From positions 1-64,000 of the forward strand of contig JAQSWN010000008.1 in the NCBI GenBank assembly GCA_029266615.1: a stretch of DNA of 64,000 nt, in the 5' to 3' direction. The notes beneath the pieces were generated by a model that did no database searches, had not been told where the DNA came from, and worked only from the letters and a program-made list of their open reading frames with translations. Below are positions 34,087-41,935 of this stretch, one piece after another (within the stretch, counting starts at the first letter, position 1; each line of letters opens with the position of its first letter). Source of the stretch: Polyangiaceae bacterium. GTDB lineage: Bacteria; Myxococcota_A; Polyangia; Polyangiales; Polyangiaceae. A program made the position numbers and the translations under genes.

Positions 34087-34884
34087 GTGTTTGCCGATCA
34101 CGGCTTACCCTTGTGCTCGACGCTGCGAGACATGCTGAACGAGCATTTCTCGCACCGCACGGAGCGGCGGGGAGCCGGCTTCACCCAAGCGACTCGGCAT
34201 CTGGCCACGTACGTGAACCGCGCCTGGCGCAAGCAGGAGATCACGGACGTAAGAGTTTTCGACGGTCGACTCAAGGAGCCGCCCCCGCGCGCCGAGCTGG
34301 AGCGGTTGCTCGGAAAGCTCGACCGGGAAGAGAGCCGGCTGCTCGTCAGCATCATGCTGGACGTGGTCTGTCCGTTGGACGATGCAGCCCTCCCGAGCGA
34401 GTTGTCCCGGCTGACGATCTGGCCGGAGGACGACCTCAAGATTGGCACTTGTTCGCTTGCGGAGAAGTACTTCTTGGAGCTCGCGGCGGCATTCGTGCGC
34501 GGCAAGGGGCAGGTCAACGTGCTCGTTTCCGACAGCGGGGAGCCAATCCTGCTCGAGAAGATGAATCTCGGCGACAATCATTCCTGCATCAGCGTCGCGC
34601 CGGTGGTGCTCAACCACGTCCGGCTCCCACCGGGCAGCCTATTTGGCGTGCGCTACGACGAGGCGATCGCGCTGCGCAAGAACCGAGGCGCGCCCGGACA
34701 CGTCATCCCCGTCCGAGCGTGCTCTGGTTTTCGCTTTCTGAGGCTCAGCACCCTTTCGGTGGCGCCCCTCCACCGGGCGCGCGCCTTCACCGCGCATTTC
34801 CAAGCGCAGTTGGACGTCGGGCTGTTTGCCCCACGCGAAGCCACTGTCGAGCAACTGCGTCAATTGGCGCTGGACCAGCTCTGA
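34087..34884 (+). CDS. Unknown protein coupled to HDAC-like gene
   Basis: The frame starts at GTG 34087 (265 residues) but stays open upstream to about 34006 without ATG, GTG or TTG. The GAGGAG at 34015-34020 lies 9 nt before a CTG at 34030, so a CTG start is possible. No signal peptide or membrane helix is seen. The central part (VNVLVSDSGEPILLEKMNLGDNHSC, VRLPPGSLFGVRYDEAIAL, then FRFLRLSTLSVAP) looks like a beta-rich catalytic or binding domain that I cannot assign. Its stop abuts the ATG of the deacetylase gene, so they are almost certainly co-expressed. Confidence 0.75.
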   Translation: MFADHGLPLCSTLRDMLNEHFSHRTERRGAGFTQATRHLATYVNRAWRKQEITDVRVFDGRLKEPPPRAELERLLGKLDREESRLLVSIMLDVVCPLDDAALPSELSRLTIWPEDDLKIGTCSLAEKYFLELAAAFVRGKGQVNVLVSDSGEPILLEKMNLGDNHSCISVAPVVLNHVRLPPGSLFGVRYDEAIALRKNRGAPGHVIPVRACSGFRFLRLSTLSVAPLHRARAFTAHFQAQLDVGLFAPREATVEQLRQLALDQL

Positions 34885-35757
34885 ATGACAGGTCCGACTC
34901 GTCTCCACGCTTTCTACTCCACCGAGATGGTGTCGGACTCGGGGCGCGAGTTCTCGCCGAGCGATCACAAGCCGCGAGACGTCGCCGAGGCGCTGACGCG
35001 GGCGGATTGGCCCGTCGATCTCGTCGCTCCCGAGCCGAGCACCCTGGACGACTTGTGCCGGGTGCACGATCCGAGCTTCGTCGTGGACGTGCTCGAGCTA
35101 CGCCGGGCGAGCGGCTTCGGCACGACGTCGCCTTCGGTGGCTCGCTCCCTGCCCTACACGTGCGGCTCTTTCTATTGCGCCGCCGTCACCGCGCTTCGAG
35201 AGGGCATCAGCGCTTCGCTCTCCTCTGGCTTCCACCACGCAGGCCCGAAAGGCGCGCGCGGCTTCTGCACTTTCAACGGGCTCATGGTGGCCACGACTCG
35301 TCTGCTGAGGACGAGCCAAGCCCGAAAGGTGGCGATCATCGACTGCGATTACCACTATGGAGACGGCACTCAGGCCATCGTCGACGCGCTTTCGCTTCAA
35401 GACCAGGTCCTACACGTGACCTTCGGGCTCACGTATAAGCGACCCGAGCAAGCGGGGGAGTACTTGGAGAAGATGCGCGGGCTCCGTGAGAGCCTGGCCG
35501 CGTTCGCTCCAGATCTGATTTTGTACCAAGCGGGCGCCGACACACACATCGACGACCCACTGGGAGGCCTCCTCACGACCGAGCAAATGCGCGAGCGCGA
35601 TCACATCATGTTCTCGGTGGCGCGCGAGCTCGGCATCCCCCTCGCGTGGAACCTCGCTGGCGGCTACCAAGTCGAGCCGGACGGAACGATTCCCAAGGTC
35701 GTGCAGCTTCATCTGAACACCTTCGAAGAAGCGTTGAAAATCTGGCGGCTCATCTGA
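34885..35757 (+). CDS. Histone-deacetylase-superfamily (AcuC/HDAC-like) zinc deacetylase
   Basis: This 290-residue protein carries the HDAC superfamily active site. GFHHAGP holds the two His of the charge relay. IDCDYHYGDGTQ holds the Asp and His zinc ligands. YQAGADTHIDDPLGG holds the second Asp ligand. NLAGGYQ holds the Gly-Gly-Tyr transition-state residue. Bacterial members remove acetyl groups from proteins, polyamines or small molecules. It starts directly after the stop of the unknown gene 34087, which may supply its substrate, partner or opposing activity. Cytoplasmic. Confidence 0.93.
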   Translation: MTGPTRLHAFYSTEMVSDSGREFSPSDHKPRDVAEALTRADWPVDLVAPEPSTLDDLCRVHDPSFVVDVLELRRASGFGTTSPSVARSLPYTCGSFYCAAVTALREGISASLSSGFHHAGPKGARGFCTFNGLMVATTRLLRTSQARKVAIIDCDYHYGDGTQAIVDALSLQDQVLHVTFGLTYKRPEQAGEYLEKMRGLRESLAAFAPDLILYQAGADTHIDDPLGGLLTTEQMRERDHIMFSVARELGIPLAWNLAGGYQVEPDGTIPKVVQLHLNTFEEALKIWRLI

Positions 35758-35865
35758 GCGCGACCGCCTTCGCGCCGTGAATGTTACTCCGTGCCCTGGC
35801 GCGGAAGGTCGTACATCCGTTGTCGGCGAACGCGAGCGTCGCCCCCAACAACGAGAATCACGACG

Positions 35866-36447
35866 ATGAGCAGAAAGATGATCGCGGCACTGCAAGTGTC
35901 GCTGGACGGCTACACGCAGGGCTCGGACCGCGGCGGCGAGGAGTGGGTAGACTCATGGGCGGACGCGCTCGGGCTCGTGCCGGACGTCGACGCCTTCGTT
36001 CAGGGCGCAGGAATGTATCCCGGTTACGGTGAGTACTGGGCCGCTATCCACGCGGCGCCCGACGCCGTAGCGCCCTTTTCGACGCGGCTGCCTTACGCGC
36101 GAGAAGTAGCGTACGCAGAGGCGGCGGAGAGGACGCCGCACTTCGTCCTCTCCCGGTCGCTCGAGGGAGTTTCGTGGCCGCCCAGTGCGCGCGTCATCCG
36201 CGATCTCGAGCCGCTGCGCGCGCTGAAAGAGCAGCCGGGCAAAAACATCTACGTCGTGGGGGGCCCAACGTTGGTCACGGGTCTCTTGAACGAAGGCCTC
36301 CTGGACGAGCTGAAGCTCATCGTGCACCCGCTGCTACTCGGCGGGGGGAGAGCCCTGTTCGCGGGCGTGAGCCAGCCCCGAAAGCTGGAGCTGCTCACGG
36401 CCCTGCCCGGCGACGCCGGCCGGGTGATCGTCACCTACCGCTGCTAG
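35866..36447 (+). CDS. DHFR/RibD C-terminal-like reductase
   Basis: The start is ATG 35866 (MSRKMIAALQVSLDGY). Upstream residues in the open frame look non-native. It is a 193-residue RibD_C/dihydrofolate-reductase-like protein: the N-terminal SLDGYTQGSD, a central FVLSRSLEG, and NIYVVGGPTLVTGLLNEGLLDELKLIVHPLLLGGGRALF, typical of the family. These proteins bind NADPH, but substrates for such stand-alone members are mostly unknown. A second family member lies at 39050-39706. It is monocistronic here as far as can be seen. Confidence 0.88.
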   Translation: MSRKMIAALQVSLDGYTQGSDRGGEEWVDSWADALGLVPDVDAFVQGAGMYPGYGEYWAAIHAAPDAVAPFSTRLPYAREVAYAEAAERTPHFVLSRSLEGVSWPPSARVIRDLEPLRALKEQPGKNIYVVGGPTLVTGLLNEGLLDELKLIVHPLLLGGGRALFAGVSQPRKLELLTALPGDAGRVIVTYRC

Positions 36448-36575
36448 TGGGTCCTTTTGACGCAGATATCGACCGCTTTCGGACGGGAATAACGCCGCGT
36501 TCGCTTTCGAAGCGGACGGCGCTAGGCTCGTTCTGGGGCGTGACTCGTTCGTCCCCCCACTAAAGGAACGGCAAG

Positions 36576-37268
36576 ATGCAAAGCGGATACGGGCAAGACA
36601 TTTTCTCGGCGCGCAAGACGGTCGATACCCGCGCGCGCTTCATCAGCCGAACGTACAACCATCTGTTCGGCGCCATCATCGCCTTCGCGGCGATCGAGTT
36701 CGCGTTCTTCGCCACGGGGCTCGCGATACCAATCGCGCAGGCCATGCTCTCGGTGAGCTGGCTGTTCGTTCTGGGTGGCTTCATGCTCGCGGGTTGGATC
36801 GCCAGCCGTGCCGCTCAGACCGCGCAGTCGCTGCCGGCGCAGTACGCGGCGCTCGCCGGTTACGTGGTGATCGAGTCGCTCATCTTCCTGCCGCTGCTCG
36901 TGATCGCGAACCAGGCAGCGCCGGGCGCCATCTCCAGCGCGGGCCTGGTCACCATTTTGGGCTTCGCGGCGCTCACCGGCATCGCCTTCTACACGCGCAA
37001 GGACTTCTCCTTCTTGCGTAGTGCGCTGATGTGGGGCGGCGTGGGCGCGATGTTGCTCGTGATCGCCGGCGTCATCTTCGGCTTCCAGCTCGGCGTGTTC
37101 TTCTCGGTCGCGATGGTCGTGTTCGCGGGCGCGGCCATTCTTTACGACACGTCGAACGTGGTTCACCACTTCCCCGAAGACCGCTACGTAGCGGCGTCGC
37201 TGCAGTTGTTCTCCTCCGTCACGCTGATGTTCTGGTACGTGCTGCGCATCTTCATGTCGCGCCGCTGA
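36576..37268 (+). CDS. Bax-inhibitor-1/YccA-family membrane protein
   Basis: The start is ATG 36576 after AAGGAA. The protein has 230 residues and about seven membrane helices. Typical marks are RFISRTYNHLFGAIIAF, SLIFLPLL, GFAALTGIAFYTRKDFSFL, and the late helix motif FAGAAILYDTSNVVHHFPEDRYVAASLQLF (Asp in the pore helix). BI-1 family proteins are pH-sensitive Ca2+ channels or modulators of membrane proteolysis (YccA and FtsH). A hairpin follows before a convergent gene. Confidence 0.94.
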   Translation: MQSGYGQDIFSARKTVDTRARFISRTYNHLFGAIIAFAAIEFAFFATGLAIPIAQAMLSVSWLFVLGGFMLAGWIASRAAQTAQSLPAQYAALAGYVVIESLIFLPLLVIANQAAPGAISSAGLVTILGFAALTGIAFYTRKDFSFLRSALMWGGVGAMLLVIAGVIFGFQLGVFFSVAMVVFAGAAILYDTSNVVHHFPEDRYVAASLQLFSSVTLMFWYVLRIFMSRR

Positions 37269-37284
37269 GTCGTGTACGGGCGCT

Positions 37285-37310
37285 CGCGGGGCTCTTTGCG
37301 GAGCCTCGCG
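37285..37310. terminator. Hairpin between convergent genes
   Basis: CGCGGGGCTC (37285-37294) pairs with GAGCCTCGCG (37301-37310), with one G-T wobble and a 6-nt loop. It sits between the stop of the BI-1 gene (37268) and the stop of the minus-strand gene (37320) and could terminate transcription in both directions. Confidence 0.5.
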
Positions 37311-37319
37311 GGCCGATCC

Positions 37320-38165
37320 TCAGGTGGGGATCTCGGGTGTCATGAGCTCCAACGGCAGCCACTCGGACAAGATGCCGGCAAGGCGTGCGCGGCCCGCCTC
37401 CGGGCACGCCTGGAGAAAGGCGTCGACCACACCCGCCGGGGTCTCCGGCGCGGCTCCGAGCCCGCTGTCACCGTCGAGGCAAGCGACGGCGTCGCGCAGC
37501 AAGCTACCGCCCTGCGCGTCCCGCTCGTAGAGGCGAGCGGCCAAGCGCCAGCCCATACGGTGCGTGCCGACGCCTTCTAGCGCCAGGCTCGCCCACTCGC
37601 TGGCGGAGGCGGGCGGCGGCTGCCGCAAGTCGCGCTGCGCCCCGCCGCTGCCGACCACGGCGTCGCCCCCGAGCGCTGCAGCGAAATAGTCCGCGATGCC
37701 TTCCTCGATGGCGTCCACGAGACGCTGCGCGATCGCGCCTTTCGGCCGCGCGCCCGCGAGCCGCACGTGAGCCAGCTCGTGCAGCCAAACCGCCTGGCTC
37801 GCGGCCTCCCCCGCGCTCCCCACGACGAGCGAGCCCGAAGTACGCAGGTAGGCGAGCTGCGCCACGGGCGGGACAGTGGCGCCATAACGAGGCTCCACGT
37901 CAACGACGACGAGCGACGGCCGCAGCTCGTTCGGGATGGCAGAGAGCGCCCGGCTTGCACGTTTTGAAACCTCCGCCGCCAGGCGGCCCGACTTCACCAC
38001 GCGCCCCGCTTCGAGCCGCCCGTCCGCCAGCAGCCGCGAGCCTTCACGGAGGGAAAACAGGGGCGAAGCCCGAACGACCGTCGTTCGATCTTGCAACAAT
38101 GAAGCACCCACACCGAGCGCAGCGCCCGCGGCCGCGAGCAATGCCCAAGACCAGGCGCGCTTCAT
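37320..38165 (-). CDS. Exported HEXXH peptidase-like protein
   Basis: This 281-residue protein has an N-terminal signal or anchor helix (WALLAAAGAALGVGASL). The motif WLHELAHVRLAG at about residues 128-139 is an HEXXH zinc site. About 25 residues later comes DAIEEGIADYFAAALGG, whose Glu is placed like the third zinc ligand of gluzincins. The preceding beta strand (QLAYLRTSGSLVVGS) fits an edge strand. It is probably a periplasmic or membrane-anchored zinc peptidase. No family name can be given with confidence. It is monocistronic, convergent with the BI-1 gene. Confidence 0.7.
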   Translation of the reverse strand: MKRAWSWALLAAAGAALGVGASLLQDRTTVVRASPLFSLREGSRLLADGRLEAGRVVKSGRLAAEVSKRASRALSAIPNELRPSLVVVDVEPRYGATVPPVAQLAYLRTSGSLVVGSAGEAASQAVWLHELAHVRLAGARPKGAIAQRLVDAIEEGIADYFAAALGGDAVVGSGGAQRDLRQPPPASASEWASLALEGVGTHRMGWRLAARLYERDAQGGSLLRDAVACLDGDSGLGAAPETPAGVVDAFLQACPEAGRARLAGILSEWLPLELMTPEIPT

Positions 38166-38352
38166 GGGCGAATCTCCAAGAGTGCTTGCGTACCACGGTC
38201 GCGGTTCTGGCGCGCGCAGGCCGGTCCACGACCCTGCAGATTGCGCCCAAGATGCTGGCCTGCCATGAGTCGCGCGCCGTGCGCGAGACGCTGTAGGTCG
38301 CGGTGGTCCCCGTGTAGTAAGTCGCGGGGGTGATACCTGGGCGATAACTTCC

Positions 38353-38382
38353 CGTTACGAGCGGCCCGTACGCTCTGTAACG
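38353..38382 (+). promoter_or_regulatory. Hairpin ending exactly at an ATG
   Basis: CGTTAC GAGCG (38353-38363) pairs with CGCTC and GTAACG (38371-38375 and 38377-38382), leaving one bulged T and a 7-nt loop. The last base is adjacent to ATG 38383. It could be an operator palindrome or a translation-control hairpin for the small gene that follows. Confidence 0.45.
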
Positions 38383-38697
38383 ATGAGACGAGTCACCAGC
38401 CGAGGGATGGTTCAGGTTCGGGGCGTCACTTATCGGGTGGAGCGGCTCGAGCCGCATTACTACGCGGTCGTGCGCGTGCTCGACGACACGTCCGTAGGCA
38501 CGTTCTGGACCTTGCCCGTGCTTCGAATCACCCCCGAGGGTTGCGACATTGGCCTCTTCGCCGAGGTCGCGCGAGCAGCTTTGCGCTTTGCGCGCACCAG
38601 CGGCGTCATGGCCGCAGTCCCGCCTCCACCCGCGTCGGAGTCGCTGGTGACCGCGGAGGTCGCGTCGGGCGGCATGCAGCACTCTGCCCTCGCCTGA
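38383..38697 (+). CDS. Hypothetical protein, 104 residues
   Basis: The start is ATG 38383 (MRRVTSRGMVQVRG). A compact domain with beta-strand character (VRGVTYRVERLEPHYYAVVRVLDDTSVGTF, LPVLRITPEGCD) is followed by a helix (LFAEVARAALRFART). No signal peptide or metal motif is seen. I do not recognise the family. No ribosome site is visible because the upstream bases are taken up by the hairpin. The gene stands alone. Confidence 0.55.
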   Translation: MRRVTSRGMVQVRGVTYRVERLEPHYYAVVRVLDDTSVGTFWTLPVLRITPEGCDIGLFAEVARAALRFARTSGVMAAVPPPPASESLVTAEVASGGMQHSALA

Positions 38698-39049
38698 AAG
38701 CACCGAGCTCGGGGAGCGGGCGGATCTCTGGCTACGGGCGCCGCCCCCTGTCTTCAACGGCTGAGCTACTGCGAAATGACCTCACGCATGCTGATAGGAC
38801 GGCGCCCGAGCAGCTACTGTAGGGCGCCGTCGACGGCGACGCCGCTCGACGCGTAGAAGCCATTGCGTAGCGATGTACGCTTCCTGCTCGAGCGGACGCA
38901 CGACGAGTCCCTGCCGCTGCCTGTTCCCGAGGCGGTGGGGGAACCCAGCCGCTGGAACACGCTCCGCGCTCTGCGCGTCATTCGCTGGGCCTCGGCGGAG
39001 AACAGCGCTCGGAGCTAGAGCCCGGACGCGAAGAGCCGCCAGGAAGCCA
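38698..39049. other. Gene-poor stretch with a possible relic
   Basis: No intact gene is convincing. A 51-codon plus-strand frame at 38863-39018 looks like the end of a protein and is listed separately. The rest has only short frames. Confidence 0.45.
38863..39018 (+). pseudogene. Possible 3' gene remnant, unassigned
   Basis: After an in-frame stop at 38854-38856, a frame opens (TTG 38863) encoding SDVRFLLERTHDESLPLPVP, then EPSRWNTLRALRVIRWASAE. The composition looks like real protein with conserved-type aromatic and charged residues. The upstream part is missing. It may be a relic of a deleted gene or a very small gene. I cannot name a family. Confidence 0.3.
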
Positions 39050-39706
39050 TCACCCTCCCTTGCTCAGCACGATGTGCATCGCTAGGTCGGAGCTCCGGTG
39101 CTCGGTGGTCTGGTACCCGAGACGCACTGCGTCGATGCCGCTCAAGAGGTGCTCACCTTGGCCCAAAAGCGCCGGCGAAAACGCGAGGTGGAGCTCGTCG
39201 ATGAGGGAGGCGGCTAGGTATTGACGAATGACCGAGACGCCGCCGCCAATTCGAATGTCCTTGCCGTTGGCGGCCTCCTTCGCGAGCTCGAGCGCGACGT
39301 GAATGCCTTCCGTGACGAAGTAGAATGTCGTCCCGCCTTTCATGGTGATGGGCGCGCGAGCGTGGTGCGTCAGCACGAAAACCGGCACGTGGTAAGGCGG
39401 GTCGTCCCCCCACCAGCCTTTCCACGCGTCGTCTTCCCACGGGCCGCGCACGGGGCCGAACATGTTGCGACCCATGATCCAGGCGCCCAAGTTCTCGAAG
39501 CTGCGCGCTGCGAAGTCTTCGTCCACCCCTTCGCGTCCGCCGTCGTCTAGCGCGCCTTGCACCATGCGGCGGAATGTCTTCGTTCCTTGGAACCAGCGGT
39601 GGAGCGCCATCCCGCCCCGTCCGAGCGGATGGGTCAAGGATTGATCCGAACCGGCGCCATAACCATCCAACGAGATACTGAAAGCGTTGACTCGAAGCTT
39701 CGACAT
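39050..39706 (-). CDS. DHFR/RibD C-terminal-like reductase
   Basis: ATG 39706 (MSKLRVNAFSISLDGYG) has an AAGGAG site just upstream, which decides the start over GTG 39754. The protein has 218 residues. Family marks are SISLDGYGAGSDQSL, ENLGAWIMGRNMFGP, VFVLTHHARAPI, then DIRIGGGVSVIRQYLAASLIDELHLAFSPALLGQGEHLL. It is an NADPH-binding reductase-like protein of unknown substrate. It is a distant paralogue of the gene at 35866, with a longer N-terminal half. Single-gene unit. Confidence 0.88.
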   Translation of the reverse strand: MSKLRVNAFSISLDGYGAGSDQSLTHPLGRGGMALHRWFQGTKTFRRMVQGALDDGGREGVDEDFAARSFENLGAWIMGRNMFGPVRGPWEDDAWKGWWGDDPPYHVPVFVLTHHARAPITMKGGTTFYFVTEGIHVALELAKEAANGKDIRIGGGVSVIRQYLAASLIDELHLAFSPALLGQGEHLLSGIDAVRLGYQTTEHRSSDLAMHIVLSKGG

Positions 39707-39817
39707 GAGTGCTCCTTCAGGGAGGCGACGAACGAGTCGAGTCAGTATCGACAAAGAATGTGCGATGGAGCCATGGTGCTCGCGGGTCGCCGGGCCGGTC
39801 CCGCGCCCTCTTCGTCC

Positions 39818-40180
39818 TCAGACCCATCCGCAGGCGCGCGCTCCGAAGCCCAAGAGGAGTGACGAGGCGTTGGCGAACGTCGACGCGTGCAGCGCCCGCC
39901 GGGCGTGACCCGCACCTAGGAAGAGGACGTAGATCAGGGCTTCCAGGCCGAACGCCCAGGCTTCGCTGACGAGCAGGGTTGCAAGCGGCGGAAAGCCGAG
40001 CCCCGCGCCCACTTCCGGAAAGATGAGCCACACCGCCGGATGCGACGCCATATTGGCCACGGCGATGAGCGAAGCGCGCCGGAGCGCCGGAGCGTACGGC
40101 CGCAAGACGTAACCGGCAGCTGCCTGCTCGATGACCAGCGTGAGCACGAAAGCCCGAAACCAATGAAGAACGAGCAGCAT
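39818..40180 (-). CDS. Small polytopic membrane protein, partner of 40183 gene
   Basis: ATG 40180 opens a 120-residue frame (MLLVLHWFRAFVLTLVIEQA). A longer open frame reaching 41209 is a shadow of the upstream gene. There are three or so membrane helices: the N-terminal one, SLIAVANMASHPAVWLIF, and LLVSEAWAFGLEALIYVLFL. His and Glu residues sit in or near the helices (SHPAVW, EAWAFGLEA). The upstream gene ends 2 bp before its ATG, so they form an operon and may form one membrane complex. Family not recognised. Confidence 0.75.
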   Translation of the reverse strand: MLLVLHWFRAFVLTLVIEQAAAGYVLRPYAPALRRASLIAVANMASHPAVWLIFPEVGAGLGFPPLATLLVSEAWAFGLEALIYVLFLGAGHARRALHASTFANASSLLLGFGARACGWV

Positions 40181-40182
40181 TA

Positions 40183-41235
40183 CTAAGCCAACCTCAGCCG
40201 AGCAAGCCAGCAAAGCGAGAGAGCGCCTAGTTCCAGGTAAGCGTGGAACGACGCGAGGGACAGGTAGACGGCCTGCGTGCGTAGAGGCGCGAGCACTCCG
40301 CACACTGGCACCGTCACCACGAGCAAGGTCGAGAGCGCCCCACCAGCGAGTCCCAGGTCGGAGCGCAAGGCACGGAAGCTCATGCGAAAGCTCAAGATCC
40401 CCTCGCCGCGCGTCACCTCTTGAGGGATGGCGTGCAGCCAAACCGCATAATGTAGTGACTGCAAGAACGCGAAGGCGGCCACGACACCGAGCGCGAGCGG
40501 GAGGGAGCGCGCGAACGGCGCGAGCTGGTCGACCACCGCCAACGAGTGCAGGCCGAAGCTTTGCACGATGCCGTGCTGCAAGCCGAGGCCGGCGAGCGGT
40601 GTGAGCAGCAGCACGAACGTGATCGCCGCCAGCAGGAGAAAGATGGCGAGCCCGATGCGGCGAGCGGGACAGAACGCGAACGCCCACACGGCTACCGCGA
40701 GCGCGTTGTGCCCGTGCGAAAGAGCCATTTTCAAGTAGCTCGGGTGAAACCACGCTGCCGCTCCGAACGCGGTCAACAGCACGCTCATCGCTATCAAGCG
40801 GGGGTCCCGAAGCCGTTGCGCACCAAGCAGTGCGCATCCCCCCACCCAGAACACGGCTAGCGGCAGCTCGTAACGCGAAAGCGACACCGCAAATGTCAGC
40901 TCCGCCAAGCGCACGCCAAGCAAAACCACGCAGCCGCCCAGGAGCCAGCGCCGCGCCGGCGCCGCAAAGCGAGGCCGAAGCACTAAGTAGCGAATATCGG
41001 CAAGCAAGTGCGGCACCCCGAGCAGCAGCGGCCCCAAAACGAGCAGCAGCGTGGGCGCGAAGACCGAGAGCACGAATGCGACGGCGGCGTGGGCCAAAAG
41101 CAGCGCCGGGATGCGGCGGCGCTTGGCTAGCAATAGCGGACGCAGCGGCTCGAACCGTAGCGCACGCACGAACAAGGCGGTGCGTGCGCGGTCCAACGGC
41201 TCGAGCCACGCCTCGGCGGAACCTTTTGCGCTCAC
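40183..41235 (-). CDS. Polytopic membrane protein with His clusters, Brp/Blh-like
   Basis: This 350-residue protein has about nine membrane helices. Conserved-looking His motifs lie at helix ends: LGVPHLLADIRYLVLRP, LSHGHNALAVAVWAF, LQSLHYAVWLHAIPQE and LASFHAYLELGAL. This pattern of PHxxxD and HxHN resembles integral-membrane metalloenzymes such as the Brp/Blh carotene dioxygenases, but identity is not certain. It is coupled to the small membrane protein at 39818-40180. If it is an enzyme, it would act on a hydrophobic substrate in the membrane. Confidence 0.6.
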   Translation of the reverse strand: MSAKGSAEAWLEPLDRARTALFVRALRFEPLRPLLLAKRRRIPALLLAHAAVAFVLSVFAPTLLLVLGPLLLGVPHLLADIRYLVLRPRFAAPARRWLLGGCVVLLGVRLAELTFAVSLSRYELPLAVFWVGGCALLGAQRLRDPRLIAMSVLLTAFGAAAWFHPSYLKMALSHGHNALAVAVWAFAFCPARRIGLAIFLLLAAITFVLLLTPLAGLGLQHGIVQSFGLHSLAVVDQLAPFARSLPLALGVVAAFAFLQSLHYAVWLHAIPQEVTRGEGILSFRMSFRALRSDLGLAGGALSTLLVVTVPVCGVLAPLRTQAVYLSLASFHAYLELGALSLCWLARLRLA

Positions 41236-41246
41236 TCCGCCTCAGC

Positions 41247-41777
41247 TCAAAACGAACGACGACGACGCATTGCAGCCGCCAACCCCAGCGCTACAGATGC
41301 CGCGACCAAACCGGACCCGCTAGCGCCCGGCACCGCTACGGAGCAACCATCGTCCGTCGCTTTCGACTGAGTGTCGTTCCGCGCGCCGCTCGCGCTCGTC
41401 GTGCCGCCGCTGCTGCTGCTACCCGAACCGCCGCTAGCACTCCCGACGCCGGCCGAGGAACCAGCGCCACCGGGCGAGCTGCCGCTCGACGCGCCGCCGG
41501 CCCCGCCCCTATCGCTCGGCTGGCCGCCTTCGCCGCGACTGCTCGCGATGCAGCGAAAGCAGGGGTAGGTCATGGGCCCGTCGGCCGTCTGCCGCGTGCA
41601 CATCGTTTGCGTGCAGAGGCCGGGCACCAGTCGTTCTTCTACCAATGCGTTGTCGCACTCCTCACCCACGTTGGCGGCCGAGCACTGGTTTTCGGGCGGA
41701 ATGTCTGCCCGAGCCGGTAGGCTCAGCGTGACGGAAGCCAGCACGGTTAGGGCGGAGAAGATTCTGAAAAAGCTCAT
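41247..41777 (-). CDS. Secreted Cys-rich protein with MYXO-CTERM tail
   Basis: ATG 41777 (MSFFRIFSAL) has an AGGTG site upstream and is preferred over GTG 41783. A signal peptide ends in PARA. The mature part has eight Cys in a short domain (ENQCSAANVGEECDNALV, LCTQTMCTRQTADGPMTYPC). A Gly/Ser-rich linker follows, then the C-terminal sorting layout CSVAVPG, a membrane helix, and AAMRRRRSF. This is a clear MYXO-CTERM protein, expected to be cut and displayed at the surface. Function unknown. Confidence 0.82.
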   Translation of the reverse strand: MSFFRIFSALTVLASVTLSLPARADIPPENQCSAANVGEECDNALVEERLVPGLCTQTMCTRQTADGPMTYPCFRCIASSRGEGGQPSDRGGAGGASSGSSPGGAGSSAGVGSASGGSGSSSSGGTTSASGARNDTQSKATDDGCSVAVPGASGSGLVAASVALGLAAAMRRRRSF

Positions 41778-41935
41778 GTTCACCTCGCCCGGCCTTGGCC
41801 GCGCCGAGCTGGCCTCGTGAAAAAGAAATGAGATATCGCGACGTGTGCGATTTCTTCACGAATCGCCCCCGCGCCGGCCAACGCCCGGAGCATGCATTGC
41901 TGCGTTCCTCACGCTGACCTACCGTTCTCGAAGGA

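Noticed and set aside
39818-41209. 463-residue open frame on the minus strand
   Set aside because: Only the last 120 codons, from ATG 40180, look like protein. The rest is an alternative frame of the His-motif membrane protein gene.
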